Shown here: positions 53,599 to 61,562 of the stretch, piece by piece
Layout: every line of letters starts with the position of its first letter
Position numbering within the stretch: the stretch's first letter is position 1
Source: a virus
DNA length: 64,000 bases
Direction: 5' to 3' (one strand)
Virus record (IMG/VR): IMGVR_UViG_3300021197_000592
Coordinates: 34,439 to 98,438 of that record
Position numbers and translations under genes: made by a program
The notes under the pieces: generated by a model
Told to the model about the DNA's origin: nothing
The model's input: only the letters and a program-made list of their open reading frames with translations
Databases searched by the model: none

Positions 53599-53878
53599 AA
53601 TAATCACCATATTCTTCTTTATTCACTCTGTAGTATTCCTTTCTATCATACAGTTCTTGTATGTCATCCATGTCCTGTAAAGCCGAATACCCTTGCTTCA
53701 CAAGTCTCAATATCCCATGTCTCAATTCTCCTAATGAGATTGGGGATGGAGCCAAGGCATCTTCACTACCCTTGTATCTCCAATACCAAGTACGAACGCT
53801 TTCCTTAGCGCCCGCATTTGTCATTGAGTCTACTATTTCTTCCTCTATCGATAACCATGCCTTCGGATTATATTTCAC
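53564..53878 (-). CDS. Hypothetical protein
   Basis: 104 aa from GTG 53878 (GGTGG upstream, overlapping the ribonucleotide reductase stop). MKYNPKAWLSIEEEIVDSMT, then a helical segment with a possible winged-helix pattern (LGELRHGILRLVKQGYSALQ). Tyr/Asp/Glu-rich tail. Possibly DNA-binding. Confidence 0.5.
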   Translation of the reverse strand: MKYNPKAWLSIEEEIVDSMTNAGAKESVRTWYWRYKGSEDALAPSPISLGELRHGILRLVKQGYSALQDMDDIQELYDRKEYYRVNKEEYGDYYENTIYNTENR

Positions 53879-55736
53879 AAGCACCACCTGCACAAGCAAC
53901 TTCGCCTTGCAGATTGGTATTATCATTGTATTCCTTGACCTGTGTTAGGTCAATCGATTGTAATTTAGCGAACATGTCCTCATATTGTTCTTTCTCGATA
54001 GCCTCAAACGGTGCTTGTGTGTAAACACCGTTATCGAATGGTAGAACAGAGATGCCATTGTAGTGTTCTCTGTTATCCCACATCCATTCTTTCACTACAT
54101 CCCACTCGTCATCTCTGACGTTGACTGTAGCAGAGACATTGTGTGAGTTGACTCCACTCACATGTCCCCTTCGTACCCACTCGATTGAATACTGCTTCAA
54201 TCTCTTCAACATGGAAAGAGCAGACTCCTCCCTTGTGATGATGTCACCTCTAGGTGCTTTCTGTGGTATGGCAAGTATTGCTTGATTGTCGTCCCACTCA
54301 TCATCTTCTACTAACTCAGGCAGCATCTCATTGAGATACAGATACATTGATTCATTCTTCATAACCCTGATTCTTCTTATGTAATACTCGGAGTACCAAG
54401 CATGTATTCCAGAAGAAGTGCCTAGTACCAAACTGGTAGTACCGGCGGGTTTCACACAAGTCACTCTTGCGGCTGAGTTTATCCCGAATTTGTCAGCATA
54501 TGCCTTGTTGACGATGACTGCACAATCAGACGCTCTTTCAAGGTTCAAGTCCTTTAGAGCATTGCTTGCTATACCAGTCATTGATATTCCGACAAGTGCT
54601 TCCCTCTCTGTTGTGGTCTTCCACGTTTGTCGTAGATAATGGAAGTCCGTGTAGCATGCTTGCATCGTTCCTATGATGGTAGCGGCTTCCACTCTCTCTT
54701 CCAAGTCCTTCTGACTGGAAACAGTGGATACGTTAATTTCACAGAGATTGCAGAACTGATGGTTCTTCAAGGAAATCTCCGCACATGGGTTTGTTCCCCA
54801 ATTCTTGTCATTGGAGAAGAATATCCCCGGCTCGCCAGTCTTGTTGGCCCTCGTCCTGTTCCAGAGGTCATCGAAGAACTCCTTCTCACACTTCTCTCTG
54901 ATGAGAACTGCTGAGTTGTTCGCTCTTGCTCTTTGTGGGTTAGTCTCCCAATAAAGACCGTTCTTTGAGTTAATCATCTCGTTGTCGTCTGCATTGAACA
55001 GACTAATCATAGCCGCTCTTCTGATACCACCAGCAAGGACGGCATCTGCGATGTGGCACATCATATCATGTGCTTCGATTGGTGTAATGTGATGACCATC
55101 CTCCATGTTCAGTAGCATGTTCTCTATGGTAACTATGCACTTCTTCAATGGGGCAGGGCCGGGTGCTTTACCACCGCTAGTCTTCAACGGGCTTCCCTTT
55201 GGTCTAATGTCTGAGTAGTCGAACCTTGGTGTTGTTCTCCTATCTCCTGTGTATGCGTTAAATAATACCTTGACTGCATCTGCCCATCCTTCTATCGAAT
55301 CAGCAACCAGATGCCTGTAAGTCCTCTCAGGATTAGGCTTCTGTATACTATCCAATTGTGATACGTGGTGTCTCTGAACAGAATACCCAACTCCTGTGCC
55401 GCCCAGCAACAGGAACATGGCTTCTGAAAACGCTATTGTAGAATCAATAGCCATGTACGCACAGTTGTATATTCTGTTCGGAGACAAGTCAATCGGCTTC
55501 CCTGCAAATTGCATGGAGCGCATGGATGGTAGCACTTTCTTGGTTAGAACGAAGTTGTCATAGACATAATCTATCTTCTCGTCAAACCCTTGAATGTGTG
55601 TGAATTTCCTCTTATGCATTTCCTTGTTTCTTCCTACAATCTCTGTCCAAGATTCCCTCCTGAATTCAAGAGGCAAGTATTTTGCATACTTCATGTTCGT
55701 TGTTATTTCTGACAATATTTCTTGTTGTAATTCCAT
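53868..55736 (-). CDS. Class II (cobalamin-dependent) ribonucleotide reductase, RTPR type
   Basis: 622 aa, single chain. Active-site features: IYNCAYM (N-terminal redox cysteine), WGTNPCAEISLKN (catalytic N-x-C-x-E), NLCEINVST (second cysteine), VKPAGTTSLVLGTSSGIH, and C-terminal VACAGGACE swinging-arm pair. Shorter than the class I alpha subunit with no beta subunit gene nearby, so the monomeric adenosylcobalamin-dependent type (L. leichmannii-like) is most likely. Makes dNTPs for virus replication from host precursors. GGAGAGAG before ATG; preceded by a structured leader. Confidence 0.88.
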   Translation of the reverse strand: MELQQEILSEITTNMKYAKYLPLEFRRESWTEIVGRNKEMHKRKFTHIQGFDEKIDYVYDNFVLTKKVLPSMRSMQFAGKPIDLSPNRIYNCAYMAIDSTIAFSEAMFLLLGGTGVGYSVQRHHVSQLDSIQKPNPERTYRHLVADSIEGWADAVKVLFNAYTGDRRTTPRFDYSDIRPKGSPLKTSGGKAPGPAPLKKCIVTIENMLLNMEDGHHITPIEAHDMMCHIADAVLAGGIRRAAMISLFNADDNEMINSKNGLYWETNPQRARANNSAVLIREKCEKEFFDDLWNRTRANKTGEPGIFFSNDKNWGTNPCAEISLKNHQFCNLCEINVSTVSSQKDLEERVEAATIIGTMQACYTDFHYLRQTWKTTTEREALVGISMTGIASNALKDLNLERASDCAVIVNKAYADKFGINSAARVTCVKPAGTTSLVLGTSSGIHAWYSEYYIRRIRVMKNESMYLYLNEMLPELVEDDEWDDNQAILAIPQKAPRGDIITREESALSMLKRLKQYSIEWVRRGHVSGVNSHNVSATVNVRDDEWDVVKEWMWDNREHYNGISVLPFDNGVYTQAPFEAIEKEQYEDMFAKLQSIDLTQVKEYNDNTNLQGEVACAGGACEI

Positions 55737-55894
55737 TCTTCTCTCTCCGAAAATTTGGTTGTCGGGCTTCTCACCCGATTGGCAACAATCCTACCCGTTG
55801 CTGGGGTTTTTTGCGTTATTCAGCAGACCTATAATGCTTAGGCAAAAAATGCAGAGTTGCACTTAAGCATTGCTCAGTTGAGAACGAGTTAGGC
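55737..55894 (-). ncRNA. Structured leader upstream of ribonucleotide reductase
   Basis: 158-base gene-free gap in an otherwise packed operon. Pairings: 8-bp stem AATGCTTA/TAAGCATT (55833-55840, 55864-55871) with a GC/T6-containing loop; TCGGG/CCCGA (55762-55766, 55774-55778) near the reductase start, flanked by GTTG/CAAC; competing GCAAC/GTTGC stem. GGCTCA/TGAGCC (55892-55906) lies at the upstream gene's stop. Could be a riboregulator of reductase, but the B12-box consensus was not found. Confidence 0.4.
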
Positions 55895-56101
55895 TCAGAG
55901 TGAGCCTCCGACCATTGCCGGAATTAGGTTGACAGTATCAACCTCGTCCCAACTGATGTTCGGGATTTCCTGTCTCGATACCATCTCACCCTCAACGAAA
56001 ACCCAGTGTGTGGGGTGGTCGTTGATTTGGTCGATGACATCTGAAACAGTTACGTCTTCTAATACAGTGTGTCCTGTGTCATTCATTATTCTTAATTTCA
56101 T
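55895..56101 (-). CDS. Ubiquitin-like beta-grasp protein with diglycine tail
   Basis: 68 aa. MKLRIMNDTGHTVLEDVTVSD (two strands and turn), helix DVIDQIND, strands WVFVEGEMVSRQ, then DEVDTVNLIPAMVGGSL. The end 'D-x-V-x-L-I-P-A-x-x-G-G' is the ThiS/MoaD/SAMP-type C terminus with diglycine at 65-66 plus two extra residues (Ser-Leu), so it would need trimming before activation. The same operon encodes an E1-like enzyme and a JAMM protease. Could be a protein modifier, or a sulfur carrier for tRNA or cofactor thiolation. AAGGAGG seven bases upstream. Confidence 0.75.
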   Translation of the reverse strand: MKLRIMNDTGHTVLEDVTVSDVIDQINDHPTHWVFVEGEMVSRQEIPNISWDEVDTVNLIPAMVGGSL

Positions 56102-56137
56102 TCAGATTCCTCCTTAATCGTTCCACTAAGTCAGAGT

Positions 56138-56395
56138 CTATGAAGACTCCGGTGCGTTCTGCTGTTGCTGTAGTTGCTCCACCAACCTCTGCTGTTCTTG
56201 GAGCCTACCTGTGAGGATGTTAATCGTCTGCTCGTAGTGCTTGCATAGTTGCATGTACTGAGACAGTTGATTAGCAAGGTTCTGTGCAGTTCCTTGTAGG
56301 TTCAGTGCGTTCTGTTGCAATTCAGCAAGAGCCGCCTGAGCCTCTTCCTCGTCTTTCTTCGTTGTTGCTTTCTTTGTTGTTTTCTTATCACTCAT
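56138..56395 (-). CDS. Coiled-coil protein
   Basis: 85 aa from ATG 56395 (GGTGAAAAAA upstream, overlapping the previous stop). Lys/Thr-rich basic N terminus (MSDKKTTKKATTKKDEEE), then a Gln/Leu-rich helix (ALAELQQNALNLQGTAQNLA ... LVEQLQQQQNA), a clear coiled coil. May oligomerise or scaffold; unknown function. Confidence 0.6.
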   Translation of the reverse strand: MSDKKTTKKATTKKDEEEAQAALAELQQNALNLQGTAQNLANQLSQYMQLCKHYEQTINILTGRLQEQQRLVEQLQQQQNAPESS

Positions 56396-57533
56396 TTTTT
56401 TCACCTTTCAGTTTGTCTATTATTATGGATACTTGCCTACTCGTCATCTCTGATGTGTCTTCTTCGTATCCTAATGCTACAACATACGCCAGTTGCTTAA
56501 CACTCGCTGGCCTATCGTTGCGATTTATTATCTTATTTAGTTGTTCAGCCTGTCTTTCGGTAGGCTCATGGTTTTGTAGGATTCTGTTCTTCATGTCAAT
56601 CAGGAATCTTCTCTCCCAATCGTTGGTTCCATCAGTCTTATCGAAGGCCCTCCAACCGTAGTAGTCACAGGATATCTTGAACCTCTCATGCTCCTTCTCT
56701 TTCCTTGCGGATTCGGCAATAGCATACTGTTCCATTCTCCTCTCCCTACGTGCAAGAACCTCTTGCTGATGGTTCTCCATCTCTTCGATTCTCAGAGCGA
56801 CCTTCTTATCCATTAGAGCAACCTTCTCCTTGTGTTGCTCGATGAAAGCCCAAAACATAGTCAAGTCCTTCCACAGTTTGTCATTTGGATAACCCCTTGT
56901 GTTAACTTGCGCTCTTGGGTTGTCGGGATGATTCCATCTCCATACGATGGATGACATCTCGTAGTCGGGGTCACCGAACTTACCACTCGATACCTTACGA
57001 ATGGCAGAGATGTCCTCGTAATACTGCAACTCCTGATTGTAGATTCTCTTACCAGTCTGCCTGACGTTCAATCTCAAGTCAAGTTCCTTGATGTCATCGA
57101 ACATCTCAGTGAAGTCATCACCATGAGTGTTCCACCAAGCAGTCTTGATGAGAGCATCGACTCTCACTGTCACCCACTCATCAATCATGGAGTCAGTAAT
57201 CTCGCCATCTTTCAGACCAGTCTCCTCACGGATTGCTCTCATAATTAGGTACGAGTTGATATGGTCTGAACCAACGGCCATCCTTGCGTTAGTCTCCGTG
57301 TTGTGTATCTCATAATGATACACGATATGGTGACCGCACAGGCAATAGCCCTCCCTGTCAACCCAACTAGGTTGGGGTATTCTCAGACCCCTCCACCAAA
57401 CATCACCAGTGGCAATCCACTCATGCTTGGCTTCATCGTAGTCTTCAGCCTTGGACAGTGTAACCATGTTCTCCTTCAGTTTCCTGTCCCAGCGACCATC
57501 ACCTAGTTCTCTCTTGTACTTCACATCACTCAT
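56388..57533 (-). CDS. Hypothetical protein with CxCGH virus domain
   Basis: 381 aa. Residues ~75-110 (REGYCLCGHHIVYHYEIHNTETNARMAVGSDHI) match a recurrent virus/phage domain 'C-x-C-G..i...y.i.N......vGs.ci'. Mid region is a charged helix (HKEKVALMDKKVALRIEEM). C terminus ASVKQLAYVVALGYEEDTSEMTSRQVSIIIDKL resembles the last helix pair in proteins of this group. Possibly nucleic-acid binding. Adjacent start to the upstream stop (TGA-ATG). Confidence 0.5.
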   Translation of the reverse strand: MSDVKYKRELGDGRWDRKLKENMVTLSKAEDYDEAKHEWIATGDVWWRGLRIPQPSWVDREGYCLCGHHIVYHYEIHNTETNARMAVGSDHINSYLIMRAIREETGLKDGEITDSMIDEWVTVRVDALIKTAWWNTHGDDFTEMFDDIKELDLRLNVRQTGKRIYNQELQYYEDISAIRKVSSGKFGDPDYEMSSIVWRWNHPDNPRAQVNTRGYPNDKLWKDLTMFWAFIEQHKEKVALMDKKVALRIEEMENHQQEVLARRERRMEQYAIAESARKEKEHERFKISCDYYGWRAFDKTDGTNDWERRFLIDMKNRILQNHEPTERQAEQLNKIINRNDRPASVKQLAYVVALGYEEDTSEMTSRQVSIIIDKLKGEKNE

Positions 57534-57770
57534 TCAGTCCATCCTCTCGTATGCGCGTTGCTCCTGTAGGTGTGCTGTGAGCAACTCTTCTATCTTCTCA
57601 TACAGAGCCTCTGCACAACCACCTATGGTCTTGCGATGTAACGCAAGCCATATCTGGTGGTCGGCATTCAACACAACCTTCGGGCTGTCGTTGTCATTCA
57701 TCGTTATCACAATAGGTGGCATCTCCTCATCGTTGACCAACCTAAATTCTACATTTGTTTCATTTCTCAT
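57534..57770 (-). CDS. Hypothetical protein
   Basis: 78 aa from ATG 57770 (GGAGG seven bases upstream; the earlier ATG 57776 is too close to it). MRNETNVEFRLVNDEEMPPI then helix LHRKTIGGCAEALYEKIEEL. No motif recognised. Directly precedes the CxCGH gene. Confidence 0.5.
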   Translation of the reverse strand: MRNETNVEFRLVNDEEMPPIVITMNDNDSPKVVLNADHQIWLALHRKTIGGCAEALYEKIEELLTAHLQEQRAYERMD

Positions 57771-57846
57771 TTTCATTCCTCCAATTTCTTATTCATTCCA
57801 TTCATCTTCTCTCTCTTCTTTCCATGATTTCCTTTCATTCATATTC

Positions 57847-58359
57847 TCATTCCTTACTTATCTGACAATCCATGTTGTCATTGCCGTTCCATATGTAATC
57901 GGCCTTCTCGTCACTTCTCAGGTACGCATTGTACGCTGTGTTCATTCGTAGTCTCGTTGAGTCTACTATCGACTGTGCGTAATCCTCTGCGGTTGTGAAG
58001 AACCCTCCACCACTTCGCTTGTTCCTGACAAGCAACTGTTGCATTTGCGGGGACTTCTCCCATGCTTCTGCTAGTGCCTTCTTCAACAACTCCAACTGTC
58101 CATCTCTGAACGATTGAATCTCATCAGGCATCGCACTCTTCTTCCCTGTTGTGAAGGGCTTGTCGGCGATATCCGAGAAACAAGTCCTGATTGCACTGTA
58201 AAGCGCGACTCTCTTCGCGGGCTTGTTGTCACCTGCCTGAACTAGGTTGGGAACCGATATCAGTTCGATATGTTCCGACTCCCAATCCTCATGGTTGGAG
58301 AACCATAGGTCTATCTTCGTTTTTATTGCATTCCATCTTTCATCTGTCATTTCTGCCAT
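57847..58359 (-). CDS. Hypothetical protein, paralogue of 60953-61414
   Basis: 170 aa, GGAGG seven bases before ATG. No named domain. Its layout (WNAIKT...; GDNKPAKRVALYSAIRTCFSDIAD; QLLVRNKRSGGGFF; DSTRLRMNTAYNA) aligns loosely with the protein at 60953-61414 (WNEFKT...; GDNNVTTQTKVTSAIKTMLED; GLVLPNGRSKISHF; GVMRRNAISASKA), sharing GDN, SAI-T and N-RS landmarks in the same order. Likely diverged duplicates; abundant early proteins or nucleoid-like factors are possible. Confidence 0.5.
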   Translation of the reverse strand: MAEMTDERWNAIKTKIDLWFSNHEDWESEHIELISVPNLVQAGDNKPAKRVALYSAIRTCFSDIADKPFTTGKKSAMPDEIQSFRDGQLELLKKALAEAWEKSPQMQQLLVRNKRSGGGFFTTAEDYAQSIVDSTRLRMNTAYNAYLRSDEKADYIWNGNDNMDCQISKE

Positions 58360-58361
58360 TC

Positions 58362-58649
58362 TTATTCCTCCTTGTTATATCTTGGTAGTTGCCTTGAGAT
58401 AAAATCCCAAGAGGCCTCCAACTCTACGTTGTCCTCTACAACTTCCTCGACTGTCTTGTTACCACGCATCACATCCTTTATCTCATCACCCCATAATGTG
58501 AGCAATGACCATGCATACGCTGGTATCATCAATTGGATTGCCATGTCATCACCAAGGAACTCTTGGATTAGATACCATGTTGCAACCATCGATGTCAGTA
58601 ATGTGGATGTTATTCCACTTGCTATTGTTTTAATTATTATTCCATTCAT
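58362..58649 (-). CDS. Two-span membrane protein
   Basis: 95 aa from ATG 58649 with AGGTGA upstream (GTG 58658 also in frame). Hydrophobic helices IIIKTIASGITSTLLTSMVATWYLI and MAIQLMIPAYAWSLLTLW; acidic C-terminal domain EVVEDNVELEASWDFISRQ. Holin-like topology but no other support. Confidence 0.5.
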   Translation of the reverse strand: MNGIIIKTIASGITSTLLTSMVATWYLIQEFLGDDMAIQLMIPAYAWSLLTLWGDEIKDVMRGNKTVEEVVEDNVELEASWDFISRQLPRYNKEE

Positions 58650-58854
58650 TTCATTCACCTTTTATCTCTCTAGATTTCATTTGTTTTATTTTCCAGTGTA
58701 ACAGAAGTCATCTGGAAACATAGGTAGGTCACGGGTGACCCCTTGAAGCAGGGAAAACGGATTCGTGCTACAGAAGAGAGAAAGAAATTGAACACTATTC
58801 CAATGATTAGAAACCTTTCCCGTTTTTACTTGGTAAACCCTGCTCTTGCGAGTG
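58650..58854. other. Gene-free spacer with inverted repeat
   Basis: About 200 bases without a supported gene. GGTCAC-GG-GTGACC (near 58727-58740) is a perfect inverted repeat. CTC-TTGC-GAG lies at the far end near the preceding gene's stop, and AAAATAAAAC near 58690 could be a TATA-like box for the membrane protein gene. Otherwise nothing seen. Confidence 0.35.
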
Positions 58855-59352
58855 TTATGCTGTGAACCAACTTGGCCTCTCGGTCTTCCAAGAAGCAAAG
58901 TGGTTTTTGTCGTGCATGTAATACGCACGGTATTTATCGACAACTGACATTTCGTCAAAGTCGTCTAGTTTTCTACAGTTCATATCGTCAGATATTGCAA
59001 CTGCAAATGGAGTTAATCCGATGTCTGGTAGTTCGGACTCCAAGGTAATCCATGTGGCATCATACTCAGTGAGACACCATTCTACCTTGTGGCGCTTACC
59101 ATACCTGCGAGTGTACTCCTTGCAAAGCGCAAGGGTATGCTCTCGCAACCAATTGAAGTTCTGCCTTGATTGTCTAGCCCAAATCGTGCAAGGGTGATTC
59201 AGCATCACGGGAGCAAATGGAGTTTGGTAGTCATGTAGATTCGCAATGGTACACATCATCTGCATACTCTCGGTCGGCATCTTGACTACGTGTTTATCCA
59301 CCATCATCTTCGCACTCTCTGTTGGGCATTCGCTTAATACAAATATATTCAT
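58855..59352 (-). CDS. Conserved marine-virus protein (HPCTIW/YRAYY family)
   Basis: 165 aa from ATG 59352 (AGGTGA nine bases upstream; ATG 59358 is too near). MNIFVLSECPTESAKMMVDKHVVKMPTES, then LNHPCTIWARQSRQNFNWLREHTLALCKEYTRRYGKRH and KYRAYYMHDKNHFASWKTERPSWF. This set of motifs is familiar from many marine phage genomes, but I know no firm function (annotations vary). Histidine/acid pattern suggests an enzyme acting on DNA or nucleotides. Confidence 0.6.
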   Translation of the reverse strand: MNIFVLSECPTESAKMMVDKHVVKMPTESMQMMCTIANLHDYQTPFAPVMLNHPCTIWARQSRQNFNWLREHTLALCKEYTRRYGKRHKVEWCLTEYDATWITLESELPDIGLTPFAVAISDDMNCRKLDDFDEMSVVDKYRAYYMHDKNHFASWKTERPSWFTA

Positions 59353-59899
59353 TTTCATTCACCTGTTATTTTGTTGTGGGGAAGGACAGAGGAACCACCC
59401 TCGTTGCTACAGTACGGAACTAATGGCAAGCCAAAACGTTAAACAGAACTGTCCTTTTTATTCGCAACAAACCCCGTTTCTCTACCATCGGATGTGAAAT
59501 GTAAACATTCCGCTCTGACAGTTGGAGTCTAATTGTTACAGAGAAGTAGTCGTTCTATGCCGAAGTCTTCGGGTGGGAACTAGTGGACTCTACAGCCATT
59601 TCGTGCATTGAAAGTCTCTCGACTCTCTTGCCTTACTAGTGGGTAGAGATGGTTTCCACATCTCAATATCCAAACGTGATTTACTTTGCTTTACACGTTT
59701 TACTGTTGTCAACATATGCGTATTTATCGCGGTCTGATTCGCTACGACTTAATCGGTGATATCAAGCCAATGCGTTCCGGTATAATGTTCCTATTAATGG
59801 AAAATCAGATACGGCAACATACCCTATCACTTTCTACTTTTTATTTTTACAAACTCTGTTTTATTCCCAAGGAGACACCACTCTACCTTGGTTTTCACT
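59353..59899. other. Gene-free structured region
   Basis: About 550 bases without a supported gene in either strand. Hairpins: CCGAA-GTC-TTCGG (59560-59572), GAGATG-GTTTCCA-CATCTC (59646-59664), CCAAGG...CCTTGG (about 59870-59894), and repeated ACTAGTGG (two copies about 60 bases apart). Region resembles the silent zone at 62.7-63.4 kb in base mix. Could encode a structured RNA or the leader of the 58855 gene. No promoter element of the ACCATATGGT type here. Confidence 0.4.
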
Positions 59900-60352
59900 T
59901 CAAGCGTCCTTTTGGGACACTAGGAGTAATACGAGATATCCTATCAAATCCTTGATAACATCCTCATCGCTTTCCATTGAATCATTGCCTAGCATTAGGC
60001 GATTCAACTTGTCGTCAATCCTGACCTTGATTTGCTCATCCGTGGATGCCTTGGAGAATATGCGGTTCGGACTCAATGCCGAATCCCCATACTGCTCGTT
60101 CTTTGCCAAGAGCATCTTCTTCACTTCCTCAATTACTTCTTCTATTCTTTTCTGACTATCACTTTCTGTCATGTTCTTCACTTCCTTCCACTTTCCATCT
60201 GGTGCTGGTTGCATATGCTGCATACCGTTGAAAGGCTGGGTTGTCACCTGTGCCTTCGGTCCTAGAGTTGGCTTATACTCCTGCTTGAAGTTTGCAACCA
60301 TCTCATCTATTTCATTTTCACTTTCACTTTCAGTTTTCTTCTTCCATGCCAC
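59900..60352 (-). CDS. DUF1599/Nmad1-like protein
   Basis: 150 aa from GTG 60352 (AGGTG eight bases upstream; GTG 60361 also in frame). Ser/Glu-rich N-terminal half, then KNEQYGDSALSPNRIFSKASTDEQIKVRIDDKLNRLMLG and EDVIKDLIGYLVLLLVSQ. The 'YGdS...P...f.k......i..RidDKl.Rl.....ed...DliGYl.ll' pattern is that of DUF1599 (nucleotide modification-associated domain 1). Probably nucleotide metabolism. First gene of the leftward operon; its start lies next to iteron-like repeats. Confidence 0.6.
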   Translation of the reverse strand: MAWKKKTESESENEIDEMVANFKQEYKPTLGPKAQVTTQPFNGMQHMQPAPDGKWKEVKNMTESDSQKRIEEVIEEVKKMLLAKNEQYGDSALSPNRIFSKASTDEQIKVRIDDKLNRLMLGNDSMESDEDVIKDLIGYLVLLLVSQKDA

Positions 60353-60611
<259 letters not shown>

Positions 60612-60682
60612 GCAATTCATATTACATATTCTATACTATTATACCATTTCATATTACATATATTATATTGTATTAATATGCA

Positions 60683-60724
60683 TACCAGCATAGAGAGGGA
60701 GAGAAATGTCTCCCTATACTGGTA
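60683..60724. repeat. Imperfect 42-bp inverted repeat
   Basis: TACCAG (60683-60688) pairs with CTGGTA (60719-60724), continued by ATA/TAT and GGGAGA/TCTCCC around a GAAATG loop. Followed by T6. Further hairpins nearby: AGTCGC/GCGACT near 60777-60798, and AAGGGTTT/AAACCC-CTT near 60809-60833. Terminator or origin hairpins. Confidence 0.6.
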
Positions 60725-60891
60725 GCGATATTTTTTAACAAAAGAGTAGAGTCGGTTAAGTATAGATTAGGAATAAGTCGCAGATAGAAGCGACTCAGGA
60801 TTCTCACTAAGGGTTTGGCTAAAACCCCTTTAAACGGACCCCGCGCTCATCTGTACCTTTTCCAAGTTTATTTCTGAGATTAAAAGTTGCT

Positions 60892-60913
60892 ACCATATGG
60901 TGGGAAACTTTGT
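60892..60913 (+). promoter_or_regulatory. ACCATATGGT promoter-like element, copy A
   Basis: ACCATATGGT at 60892-60901, five bases, ACTTTGT at 60907-60913, then ACCCTAATG, a weaker match to the downstream ACC-TCATAAG part. It points rightward into the 3' end of the leftward gene at 60953-61414, so it could drive an antisense transcript. Leftward half is weak (AACTTTTA). Confidence 0.5.
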
Positions 60914-60952
60914 GTTCACCCTAATGTGTGCCGGGAAGACAACATCACCGAC

Positions 60953-61414
60953 TTAGTTAGCCTCCTGAAAACTAACTAGGCTGTCGGCAGAGCCGTCCCA
61001 ACCTGCTTTGCTGGCTGAGATTGCGTTTCTGCGCATGACTCCAATCATGAAGTCTGCCCAAGCATCCCCATCACGGAAGTGCGATATCTTGCTCCTTCCG
61101 TTTGGTAGGACAAGCCCAGCAATAGCCGGGTGCGAATCGAAGACGGTTGAAACCGCCTTGATTGCCTCACTTGCCTGAGTGAAGGTCGTCAATGCCTCAC
61201 CGGATAGAGCGGATGCCCTGCCCACTGGTGCGCCATCGAAGTCCTCTAGCATGGTCTTGATTGCTGAGGTTACCTTCGTCTGTGTCGTTACGTTGTTGTC
61301 TCCCTTACCGATTAGTACCTTACAGGTTGATGCAGTCATTTCATCGACTGAACCTCCCTTTAGGAAACTGTTCACGGTGGTCTTAAATTCATTCCAATTT
61401 TCCATTTGTGCCAT
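60953..61414 (-). CDS. Hypothetical protein, paralogue of 57847-58359
   Basis: 153 aa from ATG 61414 (AAGGAG upstream; the frame starting at 61471 overlaps the promoter and is rejected). MAQMENWNEFKTTVNSFLKGGSVDEM..., Ser/Thr/Ala-rich with IGKGDNNVTTQTKVTSAIKTMLE and GLVLPNGRSKISHFRDGDAW. No named domain. Transcribed leftward from the shared bidirectional promoter at 61474-61542, opposite the small gene set. Abundant-protein composition; likely expressed early. Confidence 0.6.
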   Translation of the reverse strand: MAQMENWNEFKTTVNSFLKGGSVDEMTASTCKVLIGKGDNNVTTQTKVTSAIKTMLEDFDGAPVGRASALSGEALTTFTQASEAIKAVSTVFDSHPAIAGLVLPNGRSKISHFRDGDAWADFMIGVMRRNAISASKAGWDGSADSLVSFQEAN

Positions 61415-61473
61415 ATTTCTTTCTCTCCTTTGTTGGTTGTGTCTTTCCCGACATCTAAGAGGCTGAAACAACT

Positions 61474-61542
61474 CTTATGAGGTAGCATTTACAAAGTTAT
61501 ACTACCATATGGTAAGACACTTTGTCGGCGTACCCTCATAAG
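61474..61542. promoter_or_regulatory. Bidirectional promoter, copy B of the repeated element
   Basis: A shared palindrome ACCATATGGT (61504-61513) has ACTTTGT on both sides at similar spacing: rightward 61519-61525, then ACCCTCATAAG ending 61542; leftward complement of ACAAAGT 61491-61497, then ACCTCATAAG ending at 61474. Each side is followed by a gene start (ATG 61563 rightward, ATG 61414 leftward). Central CATATG may act as a symmetric TATA-like box with initiation near ATAAG about 30 bases away. Strong evidence that the motif is a promoter. Confidence 0.75.
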
Positions 61543-61562
61543 GCTGAAAAAATCTGTTGGGT

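Noticed and set aside
55737-55894. Cobalamin riboswitch before the class II reductase
   Set aside because: The characteristic B12 box and receptor core were not found; only generic stems.
57789-57842. 17-codon minus-strand ORF between 57770 and 57847
   Set aside because: Too short, no motif, and only weakly supported by context.
58686-58958. 90-aa minus-strand ORF across the gap and the 58855 gene
   Set aside because: Mostly a shifted frame of the real gene; no upstream site and unusual composition.
59686-59955. 89-aa plus-strand ORF
   Set aside because: Overlaps the DUF1599-like gene in antisense and lacks protein-like features.
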